Source: Galerina marginata (lineage: Eukaryota; Basidiomycota; Agaricomycetes; Agaricales; Galerinaceae). From it: a stretch of DNA of 64,000 nucleotides. Below are positions 1-12,469 of this stretch, in pieces. The notes below the pieces were generated by a model, which saw nothing but the letters and a program-made list of their open reading frames with translations, was not told the DNA's origin and searched no databases. Position 1 is the first letter of the stretch. The number at the start of each line of letters is the position of its first letter. Where the stretch lies: the NCBI GenBank assembly GCA_023014335.1, contig JAECYW010000003.1, positions 62,001 through 126,000 of the forward strand, read 5' to 3'. The translations under genes and the position numbers were made by a program.

Positions 1-3000
1 CTCTCCCCTTTCCCCTGTACACCACTTTGCCCTGCATAAACCGCCCATCCCAGCCCAGTCTTGTGAGAAAGTTCAACATATATCTGTTTGAGCTTTCCTC
101 AAAGGCGCTGGCAGCCTAATGTCACCTCCGCTTGACGAATATCTCTGCTAATGCGGCTGTCTGCAGAACGCTCACGTTTCCCGCGTACAACGACCTCGAC
201 AGCCGTCTTCGGCAATCGGTTTCATTATGCCTCTCCGTCTTACCGTGTAACTGAAGGCTCGTTGCAGTCTCGTCGTCGATCCGCGATGCAGGTGGTTTGA
301 GGATTGTAACGAGTGGATTTGAGATAGCTTACGGTTAAAATATATTCGTAGTGATCATAGGATTACCCGTCAGATAACTGCATCATAAACTCATCAGTTC
401 TACTAAGGAACTACAGTAATACCTGTGGATTAATTTGTTTTCGCAGGTGGTAAATTTTAACCGAAGCGGCACCAGGAAATCCCGCTACAGGATTCAAGAC
501 TCCTATCTTTGAATGCGTGAACGATGAAGCTCCTAGGGGTGAAGCCGAGGTCATCAAATGCGTCGACGTTCTTTCCTTTGCTTCGGTCAGAGGCACACGA
601 CCGACCTTTCAATGCGATTTAACCAAGCCGTTGAACGTCGCCGAGTTTATTAGAAGTTCTGTCTGAAACGCTACATAAATTTAGCTTTATGCGATTTTTT
701 CAGTGCTTGTGCTACCCAAGCGTTATCACGCGGTTCGTCACAGCCAACAAGATGCAGAACTTGACAGTGGGATAACGTTAGAAAGAATCACGTTATTTTC
801 ATCTCTCACCTTCTATCTATTTTCTCTCCATTTCGAAGGTGTTGTGTTGGATGGGCCCTTGATAATCTGCGGGACTGACCGACTGAAAGGTGAGGCTATG
901 ACTAGGAGATTGGAAACTGGCTTGCGAGAGAAACAGCTAAAGAAATTGTCTCCCATTTTGCTCTTCGCAATCGATCCCGAACGTTCGGTATGAGCAAATA
1001 AATCCGCGAGTAGCAGCCACTCTCGTACCTATCAGTACATGTAGGTTTCCGTGTTCTGTGTCCAACATGTCAAAGATAGTTAGAATGCTGCGCACGATAC
1101 TTTACATTTGATTATCGGATAAACTTCCGCCGCCTCCAGATTTGTATCATCATGCGATACTTGAGGAGCATAGGACTGACTAGGCTAGATTCAAGTGTCA
1201 ACGGGTGTCGTTCTAGCCCAGCGATCCCATACGAGGCACTGCAAACGTGATCTGGTATGAAACCGATTTTGAAACAAGGGCAGGGTATTTAAGGGACGGA
1301 CAAAGTGCCAACGTTGTCCAGAGCTCAATCTCCCAAAAACTTACCTCGCCCTAACTTCACAAAGCTTCTAATATCCCTTCACAAGAAAATGGATTCCAAG
1401 TAACCGTCTGCCTTTTTACGAACTCCTCAGCAATTACTGACCTCGTACTTTAGACCCGCCACTGCCCAACCGTGAGCCTTCTCTATCGTACAAAGTCCCC
1501 AGCAATCTTGACCTCGTATTGTAGAACTACTGACAAACCCTCGGCTCCTGCGCCAAAGGCAGCCTGCGGCAAGGATGGCTGCACCACCGAAGGGTAGGAA
1601 TTTTCATAATTGCAGAGAAATATGGTTTTCTTAAGTAAATAAAATCTAGCTGCGCCTGCGCGGTTGGAAGTTGCAACTGCTAAGGGGTCAATCATGCTAT
1701 TTGCCGTTGCCAGTTGGGTGACCCCTGCTCTCCGCATGTGTATCTTGTTGTAAACTGCGTCGTGTAATGCTATAGTGTTCGAGTCACCTTAACTTGTAGT
1801 TAGAGAAACCTCTGGAATTATTGATACGAACTCGTCAGCAACTTCGATTTAAAGGCAAAGAGTGAATGCGAAGTTAAGTTATTCCTGCTTTGTGAAAGAC
1901 GTCATTGACACGCCTCAGGAGAGGCTTACGAAAAATGCATCTTGGCAACCTACTCAGAGCGTTCAGCCACATGGACGCCCACTCGATGTGTGTGTTGCGA
2001 TAAGAGCTCTCCTGGTGCGGGTGACTGCTTCTGCGTAGCTGAATCTGTCGTATCGTCGGGGTCCCAGTACGGCCAATGCGACTGATGGCGCCGTTGACAA
2101 AAATGCAGTCAGTGAGAATATTGGACAGAAATTCCGTGGAATTCCGAGGTCAGCGCCGAAGCCATTTTTGAATTTGATACCATGTTATCGGAGAAGGTCT
2201 CCAGTAGATACGAGATGAGAAGGAATAACCCAAGATGGGAGGCGTCACAAATATCTAAAAGTAGGCGCTGATGCAGGTTGTTTGGATATCGTATTTGATA
2301 TGAATAGGAACTGCATAAATCCACGGAAATGATAGGAACAAAGTCCAGCCTATGGACGGCTGACCAAGAACACTAAGTTACTACCTGGGACAGCTGGAAG
2401 GATTGATTTCGGAACTTGACTGAGGGATGGCCACCGAACAGCTTGGCTCCTTTACGGATCAGAACTGGAACTGGACGTCCGCTCGACCACGCACGCAAGT
2501 CCAATTGGAAACCTTCAACGCAATAGATCTCAACATAAGATAAAAAATACCAAATGAAGCGAAATGTCGCGAGTGTCCGTTTATAAATTCTTGCGTGCAA
2601 TGGACACGAGCACAGTTCTCGGGTGGATCACGGGCATTGACCCACATTCGAAGAATAATGAAGAACCAGTGTTTGCCAAGAAGAAAACATGCATTCCAGT
2701 GGCCTGAATGAGAGACAGGATCCATGCGACACCGAGGGTCCGCCCTGGAGTTCCTTAGTAGGAGAGAAGACGGTAGTAGAGTATTAAATGACATTCCGTC
2801 AGGTACGTTAAGGTTTTCCTTCAAGCCTAGGTAGTACGTAGGCTTGGCGAATTTTAAGGTCCGTTTGAACCGGTTAGCTTTGGCGAAGGATGGCATGGGC
2901 ATGGGGCAATTACTGCTGAGTGTTTCGAGTGACCTTATAAAGGGCTTTTTTACTATTATTAATAATCTGGGTACTGCAGCAGTCGCCATTACCTGAGCGT

Positions 3001-3869
3001 CGGGCGTCTGGTGCGGTACCCCATCCTCACACGGCATAAAAATCGTGAGTAGTACGCATGGGCGGACTTGTCTGTCTTGCCGCAAATAACCCCCATGGCA
3101 ACCTTGCATTCTAACTGGTACCATGCCTTGGTATCGTTGGTACATATTTCATTGATAGGGAAACAGAAGAAAATCATTTTCCCAGGAGTTTCGTACCGTA
3201 GACAATGCAGAAGAAGAAAATTTGTGATTTTAGTTGATTCCCTGGCTAGTAGTTTGTACAAAAAAGTAGGGTACAGTGGGCTTTCACGTTACTCGTACCA
3301 CATGTTGAACGCGTCTATTGGGTATGAGAATGAGAACATTGAGGCAGAGGTCGGGTTTGCCAGCTAGTTAAAGCTAGGTGGATACCTATGGCTTACTGCA
3401 CGTTCAAGGGAGGGTATACACTAGCTTCAAATTTGTAGAGGGACTGGTATCCGAAAGTAAAGACACATCGAAGCAATCTTCCAGATTAACATAGAGCAAA
3501 CTTGGAGCAAACGTAGGGCGCCTTCTCTTAGCGCACAGGTCACAGGGTTACCCGGCCCGGCTTCTAAATCCGTTCACATCTTATCTGCGTCACGTTACCA
3601 CATCATAATCTTATCTTTCTGCGTGAGGTTTTTAGCCTCCAGCAAAAACGAAGGCAGCAATCCGTTCAAATGATTTAATTCGCAGAATGCCGTTTTCTTA
3701 TTTCCACAAACTGCTTTATTTAAACTCGTCAACTAAGCTGGGTATTTAATAATCGTTACTGCAGTCTGGAATCCACCCAATTCGTTTTGTTGCGTATCCA
3801 CTCCTTCCGCGTTCAGGTATCATATGGCGGTGCTAAAAAGGTCGGCAGTGGGAGTCAGAGGTGTATGAT
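1..3869. other. Gene-poor region, no supported gene
   Basis: I see no convincing coding region here. The longest open frames (for example a 228-codon frame at 2459-3145 on the minus strand) have no recognisable motif, no believable splice partners and biased low-information composition. No tRNA-like cloverleaf, long inverted repeat or tandem array was noticed. It may hold decayed repeat sequence. Confidence 0.5.
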
Positions 3870-5378
3870 TCACGGCAATCGTGACTTACGACAGCACGCA
3901 TTTCCTGGTTCACAGGAATCGTCGGCCGGGCATAAGATAAGGCACGGACCTTCTGCCTTCTGAAATAAAAATCAAGACGCAGGTTCAAATGGAAGAATCC
4001 GATAATACTCACTCTGATTTGGCTATCTGTAATGGGACTCGACGTGTCGTATTCTGGCTGTATGGTGCAAGAATGGATACCTTGCCGATGAAGGGCCTTG
4101 CGAATTTCAACGGCGACGGGCATAAAGTCTTTATCCCGACCAGCTCGAACATGTACTGAGGCGACTATCTTATTTTCGGAGAGTTGCCAGACATGAAGCT
4201 CGTGTAAAGAGTCTACGCCGTTGACTTTGAGAATGGCGTTTCGCACTTCGTCTAGGGAAACCGTAGTGGGTACTCCTTGAAGCAGGATAAACGAGGTCCT
4301 TTTCACTTTTATACGATGAGATCAGACGTTGTGCGATCATAATAAGAAAGAACGTACCAAGAGGCATAGCAGTGGAGAAAATGATTAGCGTGATGAACAG
4401 GCTGATCACCGGATCGCAATAATATTTGAATGACCAATTCGTCTTCCAGATAATCAAGCCAGTAGCGATGACTCCCACGTTACCTAGTGCATCGCCGATA
4501 ACATGTAGTATGAGTGCTTGCATGTTCATGCTTCTAGCGGGCTTCCTGGCTTGTAGTAACGGCGTCGTGTCACTGAAATCTTCAGTGGGGTATTCTCTAC
4601 TCGTAGCAGCAAGAACATCAGATGGATCCGCGGAAGATGACAGAGCGCTGTGAGATGCAGAGCCGTGGTCGTGGTCGTGGTCATGTTCTGAATGGTTGAT
4701 TAAACTCGGGATATATACCATACATAACAAGCACAGCTCACCATGGAATAAGATCAAGCCTACGAAATTGGAGGCAAGTCCCCAAGCGCCAACGATGGCG
4801 ACCAGCTTAGGATTGTCAATGTCTTCGATATACATCATGTAAGAGGAGATACGAAGCTATGGGACGAGTTCGAAAAACGTACCCGGTGTCGTGAAGAATC
4901 GGCTAATCGCCTCCAAGAAAATGGAGACGCAGAGAGCTAGCAGAAAAACGCCGTTGACAAGGGCCGCAAGGATTTCAGCTCGATGCCAGCCATATGAATA
5001 TCGCGGGTCATTCGTATGAGGTCCACTCGTAAGCTACACGGCCGCGGGCGCGGTTAGCCTCGATGAAAATGAGGTTAGAGGAGAAAAATCGACCTTGATT
5101 GCGTAGAGAGCGATTACCAAGCTAATGATATCACTGAGGGAACGGTAAAAACTCTATCAAACGTTTCACGATGACTGAGAAGACGAACTTGAGCATGTGA
5201 AAGCTATCTGCCACGAGAGCTAGCGAGCCGACCGCATATCCTACACGGGTTGTTGTGAGTATGAGCCACCCCAAATGATGCAGAGGAAGTACTACTCACC
5301 TATGATTAGCTCTATCAAAAAGAAAATGGTGTCTAGAACCAGCAGAAAGATAATTCGTGTCGAGCGCGACCAGGCCAT
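3870..5378 (-). CDS. zrc1: CDF-family zinc transporter (Zrc1/Cot1-like)
   Basis: Cation diffusion facilitator predicted to move zinc (possibly cobalt) out of the cytosol, in fungi usually into the vacuole, in exchange for protons. The spliced model has eight exons: 5378-5300, 5240-5189, 5133-5094, 5033-4883, 4822-4742, 4687-4358, 4305-4013 and 3959-3870. It gives 371 aa with the frame kept throughout. The start MAWSRSTRIIF leads straight into the first helix. Two HxxxD metal sites are visible, H41-D45 (ADSFHMLND) and H196-D200 (LHVIGDALGN). Between them lies a short His/Asp loop, HDHDHDH, at about 136-142. The C-terminal domain carries LQGVP and HELHVWQL, then a short Cys-rich tail (PCLILCP, ACC) typical of fungal Zrc1 homologues. 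A TATA-like CTATAAG lies about 70 bp upstream. Two ZIP importers lie nearby. Zinc specificity is inferred from the family, not shown. Confidence 0.93.
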
Positions 5379-6832
5379 GATGAGTAGAATGAGAGGGAAG
5401 AAGACAAAATGAAGTGCGTCACACTCCGTTGCTCTTATATCCGGAGCTTATAGACGGATATCGGACCTAAAATGGCATCCGCATCTGGCGATGGAGTCGC
5501 TGCGCTCCATCGCGAATGGTTTGTGGCCTTGAGTGGACATTGGAAAATTGAATCAAAGAAAACTAAAATAACATAAACACGTTTTGCTTGGCTTGCATGG
5601 ACGTTCCCAGCAATCGAAAAAAACCGAAGTTGCGCAACATAAATAGATATAGCTGAAGAAAGCGTCTATTAGGTCTATATACGAACATTCTCCCGTTTTA
5701 ACGACCTAAATTTTAGGGCACACCTTCAATATATCCCTCCCTTAAACCAATATTCCAACCAACATTTCAAAGTGAACACAGCAACCATACGAACACAGCG
5801 AACGGACAAAAAACGGCGTTGTGCCAGGGGCAGTGTCGCGGGACCCGAAATCCGACTAGACCCAGATATCGTTATGTTCTGGTGAGATCCTCCATCCTTG
5901 CCGGCGGTTTGGGACGTTAACGTATTCATGCGAAGATTAAGAATCCAAAATCCAGGTCAGCCCACATACCTGGCGTGCCTCGAGGCATGCCTGCAGGATA
6001 AAGCCGTCGTTCGGGATGCCGGCAAGTAATCGGAATGCACAGCGCCTCCATGCTAAAGCCCAAGCGATACGATCGTCCATTCTTGCAGCTCGTTTCTTTT
6101 CCTACCGCAAAAAACATCAGTGGAAAAACGGACAGAGAGCTTAGCCTCCTCCACTCAGCGTTAAGAATTGACCACTATAAGACTAAACCAAATGGTCGCA
6201 CGCCGTCAAATCTAAAAAGGGTTGAGAGGCGGCGCAAATAAGTCGGAACCATAAACCTTGAAAATGGAAAGCTTGAAGGGCTTACACGAACAGGTATGCA
6301 TCGGACATGTCAATGAACCCACCCGACCCAAACCGTAACGCATCCAGAATACAAATGTGTTCTGGTCCCAAACGCCATTCCCAAGCCTGTTACGAAGTGG
6401 TCTCCTGGACGTGTACCCCCTGTTTTTTTCTCCTGGAAGCAACGTCTCAGCGACCGAAATTACGCCTTCGATGATGAGATTTGACAATGTGAGTGGCGAG
6501 GACGGGACAGGTGGCAGCGGGAACCCGATCCCCGAATCTAGATTTGGGGTCTGGAAATAGCCCGTGTTGTACCCAGAATTGCGGTGGAACAATATCGAAC
6601 GAAGGAAGCGTCGCTTCTAGAGAGTACTTCATGGTGGGCACGATGAGAAAGATTCGTCCTTTGAGGTAGGTGGGTGTGCCTGGAGCAAAAAAAGAGTGAG
6701 AAAAGAAAAGATATCGCTCTGAGGTTTAGATATATTACAATAAAGAAATATTGAAAGAAGTAAGCAAATATATGCCATTCGTTAGGTCATGAAGTAGAAG
6801 AGGAAAACATGCAAGTCCAGCGACATACCCAA
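5379..6832. other. Intergenic region with an unidentified exon-like segment
   Basis: This lies between the CDF gene and the end of the ZIP gene. Minus-strand frames at 6212-6641 read as exon-like (MPTMKYSLEATLPSF with a possible donor after the PPQFW codons, then a segment containing VWDQNTFVFWMRYGLG). I could not build a complete intron-consistent model or recognise a family. The segment could be a short lineage-specific gene or chance. Nothing else is supported. Confidence 0.3.
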
Positions 6833-9038
6833 TCACTCTGCCAATGCAATAAGAACCATCATACCTGAGCCTGCGAACAGACTAAGCACGGCCAACGCCT
6901 TCTTCCACACCGACGCCCTCGTCTGATTTGCCTCCCCGCCATTAATGCTCTGCAAACCGCTGATACTGATGGAGCCAGTGAGCTCGTGGCTATGCCCGTG
7001 GGTCTGTCCATTGTCGTGCGCCGCGACATTGTCTTCGTTATCGTCCTGCTGCTGCTGATGGTGGTTGTGCCCGTCGACGTCACCATATACGAAGTCGCCA
7101 GCGATCATTTCAACCGTCGCGGAGTAGATAAGCATGCCAGCGGATACGCTTGACATGATTCCTTGCGTGAAGAGCATAGAGGCTAGTTTAGAATGCCAAT
7201 TTGTCAGTATTAGCATGAATATATGCGCGTAAAAGAGTCGAAGAACCACCCCAAGACCCAACTATCGTACGAGAAGACTCACCTTCATCCGCCACTCCAA
7301 CGACATTAGATGTATGACGATAATCCTTCCACATGATCATCCCCAGCGCCAGCCCAACCGGTGTCGTAAGCGCGAACAAAACCGACAGTGTCGGCGTCAA
7401 GAAGCCTACCCCGTTATGTCTATGCCACCGTTCCGAATGGCCTGCAAGATGTGGCTTGTGCCGATGCTCGTGTGCTGGAGGAAGGGCGGCTATACGAATT
7501 CCGAGAGAAAGACCTTCGAATAGCTGGTGAAAGATGATCGCCGTCGTAAGGGAAGCTAAAGCGTGAGGAGTGGATTAGGTTGACGTGCAGGGGCTAGAAG
7601 GGAGCAAAGCGAAGACGAAGAGAAAGGAAGTCACGTAAGAGAGTCGGGATGAAGAAGATGCGAATGGAAAAGGTCTCGTAAGACGAAAAACTTTGATACC
7701 AGAACAAAAAGGTGGGTCAGCCCGAACAATTGGAACGGCGGGGACAGGAAAAGGGTGAAATAGAAAGTGGAAAGTGGAAAGTGGAAAGTAAAATTGTTGA
7801 GATGAAAAGAAACTCAACGCGGAAGCGCGAAGAAAACATTCCAGAACGAAAAGAATACGAAAATGAAGAGTAACGCACTGAAATCGGATCCAGATGTAAC
7901 AGACAGTGTTAGCCCAATCACGAACGAATGGATCATTATTCCAAATTGGAGAACCTATAAACAATTAGCAATTCATACAGGGTAAAGGATCATCCATATA
8001 CACACCAGAAGGCCAACAACCTGTCTGCTCCTCCCCACGATTGGTCTTATTTCGTGATGGCGATGATGTTCCGCGTGGGGTTCCCCTTCAACTACCGGCG
8101 CTTCCTCCTCGGAATCATCCACTTCCGCCTCGTCGTCCAGAGGTGCCATATCACTTTCGAACTTCGAGTGTAATGAGTGTAAGGACAGCCGCATACGTGG
8201 CGAGCCGCTCAACACCTCCACTGGAATACCCGGCAAGAACGGCGCCTGTGGAAACGAGTGTGAACGCGTCCGCGCGTGTGTTCGGTATGGAAATGTGCGC
8301 GATCTCAGTGAAGGCGGAAGAATAGGGGTGGACTCGGACAGTGTCGGAACGTTCCGGGATTGTTGTGTAGGCGTCGGCGATCGGGAAGTAGCCTCCGACG
8401 CGATTGGTGTGGGTGGTGGAATGGGTTTTTCCTGCAGATATTCCACGTAGCCTGTCGATATATCTGGTAATAGTGAGCAAGTTAGGGCATCCGGATTGGG
8501 TATATGACGAGCACTTACATTCGATGAGAAAGATCGATAATAACGAAGCAAGTCTGGAATCGAATCCATTTAATTGACTCAACAGAAATCAATTAGAGGA
8601 AAACGCACATAATTCCTCCAGTCCACTTGCCCAGTCGCCCATACCGTTCTTCCACCCGCCAATCGTTCAACGATTCAAATGCATCGGCAAGTAAATGAAT
8701 GAACGCGGTGGACAGAATAACTCCAGTCCCAAAATGCTTCCCAATGAAGAATATAATTGCTGGAATTTTCATTGAAGGAACCTCCCTCGAGATGGTTGGA
8801 AAAGAGACCGCTAATTTTGTAGTGAATGAGATGATAAATAATTCAACGTCGAATAGGACTACTTACCGAAGAGCGAAACAACAAGAATGATGAACATTAC
8901 CTCTACCCTAGGCTCTTCACTTGCCCTCAATCGAGCTGCTGAAATGGCACCAGCAACCCCAGCCGCAGCACTGATGCTAGCCTTGCTTGACACCAGCTGA
9001 GAGGCATCAAAACCCAAGCGCGCTAGTCGTACAGGCAT
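6833..9038 (-). CDS. ZIP-family zinc/iron transporter, long-loop type
   Basis: ZIP (SLC39-like) permease predicted to bring zinc or iron into the cytosol. Seven exons: 9038-8867, 8810-8609, 8553-8519, 8463-8006, 7954-7879, 7555-7283 and 7182-6833. They give 521 aa with phases matching at every junction. Exon 2 opens with VSFPTIS and carries KHFGTGVILSTAFIHLL. Helix 4 has HSFVIGLTLS (H298) and helix 5 has HQLFEG (H324-E328), the metal-coordinating motifs of the family. The cytosolic loop between helices 3 and 4 is long, rich in Pro, Ser and Thr, and ends in a His cluster, HAEHHRHHE (266-274). A second, extra-long His/Gln/Asp-rich segment (HNHHQQQQDD, THGHSHE) precedes the last helix. It is divergently oriented to the other ZIP gene across 2 kb. 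The two are not recent duplicates, as loops and exon layout differ. Substrate and membrane location are inferred. Confidence 0.93.
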
Positions 9039-11056
9039 CGTAGAAATCTGAAAATCGGAGAAAGAAAGTGGAATCGAAGTTTTCGCCTTTAAGCAAGGAG
9101 GAGCAGAAAGAAGAAGACGTGGGGATTGGAAAGCCGTCGAATTTATGAAACGAGGAAAAGCGAGTACCGCACTGGTCGTCGGGCGGGCCTGATTATGGCC
9201 TTGCTGGTGACACACCGATCCTATCCTCGTTTCGGCTTGCACCCACTGCTCCGCAATACTTCTTGTGACTCCGTGTAAGCTGCCGACACAGAAATACACC
9301 TCCATTTTCCCTGTAGCATTTTTTCTCCCGCCTGCACCTAAAACGCGTCTCTTTGATCTTGTAGCCACGAAAATAAATTTAATATTGTATTTTCATTTTG
9401 GTATTTCGTTCAGGTGACTTGAGCCTCGTGTTTGGCTATCGATGCGAGTTATTAGCGGCCTTAATCAGCATCTCAATCTACCTCCCAAGGAGGAGTAGGC
9501 AGGTAAATACTGTATGACAGAATGAATGTGTGACAAATAAATTGGTGACACGGCAATGGTTAAACGTTGAACCAGACAGAGATTTGTCGACCTGGCCTTA
9601 CGAAAACGAGGCGATGGCCAACGTAAGAAGCGCTTTGCGCCATATGGCTCACGCATGATTGCGTTTCCCGAGTCAGTCTTCCAGTCAATGTATCAATATT
9701 ATCGTAGGCCGTTTATTTCAGTAGCTGTAGATTCTAATGATCAAGCTCGATTTGCTTCACGATTATAATAGTCTTCCGTGGCTTGAAGCTTGAGCCTCGG
9801 ATGATACCCTGTTGTCCCAGCCCGCCGTCTTCCCATTCTTACTTAACTGCTATGGAACAAAATGTAACTGTGCTTTACCCCTTGCTCCGCTGACATCGCT
9901 CAGACCCTGTGGCCGAAGATCGACATTAGTTATTTCTAGAGCGACTATTTGGGTCTAATAAACAGCATTCTTCACCCCGGCCAGGTAGATTCGGTGGCCG
10001 ATGGACCTTGTACTACCCATGAAGGCGAATGATCATACATAAATAGGAATTACCAAGACCCCGAAGTTACATTTCTGTGCTCGGAGTATCATTATTTTAA
10101 GCGGCGTTGATCTGCTATCCACTTCAACTCCCGGCACTCCACTGTTCGATTGAATTCAAGGAATGAAGTGGATACAATTTCTTGGCGCTCGAGAATGGAC
10201 TTTCTTGAAGTTAGATCACAAAAAATCCAGTTTTCTGTCTATGATCAATCGGTTTTTGTGGACCTGCACAGCGGCACACGATCATATATAGTCGACCAAC
10301 GGCACAAGGACTTCTCAGGTTCTGCCAATGCCATTTGTGCTTATGGCGTCTTACGTTCCCGAGCCACGGCTTTCTGGGACAGTAAAGTTCCGAAATAGGA
10401 TCAGGACGAACGTAAACTATTTGCTCGTTCCTCGATACCACCAAATCACATCCACACTCGGATCCAAGTTGCTGGTTTCGATGCGATGAGGCGGCTGTGA
10501 CTATCAGACAGCTATCACTTTGGGTCAGTCGGGTATCTACTTGTCAAGGACATAGGCGTCTAAACCTCTCTAGGCGTACGATATTTAACTAAAAGTCCAT
10601 TCTCCCTGAACTGGGGGACAATTATTGTGATTATGAAAGGTACGAAGATGAGAAAGCAGGGAGATTCCATGGGATCTCGTTTGATAGAGCTTCGAAAACG
10701 TAGATACCAAATCATGATATGCGAACGGCAGAGTACCATACCAGTTACAGCTCGGAGTCCTCCATCCTGACGTGCCACATGATGCCTGCTATTGTCAAAT
10801 ATGTCACACGGGCGAGCTGACGAATGGACCTCATATCATGGGCGCAAATACCAGACTCATACACGGAGAGCACGACCATCAATCCGTAATGGGGACCCGA
10901 GGGAAATGGTCCGTGGGAAGACTGAGAACCCGCCCGGTCAACACCCATCTATAACAGACTTTTGGGCTGAAGGACGACAGGTTTCTGCTTGCGCCGCCTC
11001 ACGCTCACGCCAATCTCGCTTGGAATTTCCCAACTTCCCCTGAAAACTTCCTCGCT
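9039..11056. promoter_or_regulatory. Divergent intergenic region between two ZIP genes
   Basis: About 2 kb separates two head-to-head ZIP transporter genes, so it must hold both promoters. I see no convincing gene in it. I looked for an ACCTTNAAGGT-type zinc-response element of the yeast Zap1 class and did not find a clean copy. Fungal zinc regulators of basidiomycetes may use other sites. Confidence 0.45.
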
Positions 11057-12469
11057 ATGTCTGACGATACGCTCAACTGTGGCAATGGTGGAGGAGCTGA
11101 CACTTTTAAGGGTCTGCGTATTGCATCGGTGTTCATCATCGCACTAGGCTCGTTTATGGGGGCTCTCTTCCCCGTTTTGGCAGCGAGGTCAAAGTGGTTG
11201 CACGTTCCGCCGGCCGTCTTCGAGTAAGCTTCGTTTTTATATATCATACTTACCCTCATTTTTGATCTGTTATGAAGCTTTGCGAAGTACTTCGGTTCAG
11301 GCGTCATTGTCAGTCATGTTCTTTCTTGTTTGCCTCGGCTGTCGTTAATTTCCGTTTTAGATTGCTACGGCGTTTATACATCTACTCTCGCCTGCTATAG
11401 ACGAGCTCACCAGTCCGTGTTTGGATCCAGCATGGTTAATATATGTGAATATCCTCATTTCCGTCGATTTTCCCCATAATAATTTCGCTCTTCTTCCAGC
11501 CGTACCCATTGGCTCTATGCATGCTTAGTATTTTCTCGATTTTCATTGTCGAGTTAATCGCCTTCCGATGGGGTACCGCCAAGCTGAAGGCGCTCGGAGT
11601 GGGTTACGGTAAGCATCTCCGGTCATGTGCTCCCCAACCTCTATACTGATATTTCCAATAGACTCACACGGTCATGGCGCATCGCATGCGGCCCACGGCC
11701 CTGAAGGAGAGGGAAACGTCGAAACGAAGGAAATGGGTTCTCAAGACATCGAAAGCGCAACTGAAGACGAGGAGCAATCAGCTGCAGACGCCATTGCTCA
11801 GATGCTTGGTGTCGCCATTCTCGAATTTGGTGTCCTTCTCCACAGGTACGAGAACTACTTTTATTCCGACATTGGGCTGGAATAATATTATCCTGTCCAA
11901 CAGTGTCCTCATCGGTCTTACTTTGGCCGTGGATCCGGACTTCAAAGTGCTCTTTGTCGTTATTGTCTTCCATCGTGCGTCTCGTTTCGCTGTCTCTCTT
12001 TCCAGTGGCCATTTCTAATACCTTTTTTAATCATCTTGTAGAGGCTTTCGAAGGACTCGGAGTAGGGTCTCGTCTCGCGTCTTTGAAGCTTCCTCCCAAG
12101 TACCGCTGGTGGCAAATTCTCGGCGGATGCCTCTACGGAATCACGACTCCGATTGGTATCGCTGTTGGACTCGGCGTAAAGTCGACCTATAACCCTGATA
12201 GCACGAGGGCTTCAATTGTCAGCGGTGTACTCGATTCGTTAAGTTCCGGAATTTTGCTGTACACTGGACTCGTCGAGGTGTGTAGGATTGGCACTCTTCT
12301 ACTCATCTGTTTCTAGATTCTAAATGTGGCTTTTCCCACCTAGTTACTCGCACACGAGTTCTTGTTCAACAAGGAGGTGATACGCTGGTCAAACGGCAAG
12401 CTCGCATATGCACTGGGCTGTATGTTGGCAGGCACTGGTATTATGGCGCTTCTCGGAAGATGGGCATAG
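11057..12469 (+). CDS. ZIP-family zinc transporter (Zrt1/Zrt2-like)
   Basis: Predicted plasma-membrane zinc importer of the fungal Zrt1/Zrt2 group. Eight exons: 11057-11223, 11278-11308, 11361-11444, 11500-11608, 11662-11845, 11904-11974, 12042-12277 and 12344-12469. They give 335 aa, a usual length for the group, with all phases consistent. The early region has AKYFGSGVIIATAFIHLLSPA (spread over two exons). The variable loop holds a His-rich zinc-binding stretch, SHGHGASHAAH, at 132-142, followed by acidic residues. Helix 4 carries H191-S192 (LLHSVLIGLTLA). Helix 5 carries H215 and E219 (FHQAFEGLG). The last helix ends in GRWA. Exon borders fall within the motifs, which supports the splice model. 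Together with the CDF gene and the long-loop ZIP it makes a zinc-handling neighbourhood. Transport of iron or manganese cannot be excluded. Confidence 0.95.

Noticed and set aside
1740..1800. tRNA-like GTTCGAGTC motif
   Set aside because: No pairing acceptor, D or anticodon arms could be found around it.
2459..3145. 228-codon open frame on the minus strand
   Set aside because: No domain, odd composition, no supporting splice partners; probably chance in unselected DNA.
9039..11056. Zap1-type zinc-response element between the ZIP genes
   Set aside because: No sequence matching ACCTTNAAGGT closely enough was found by eye.
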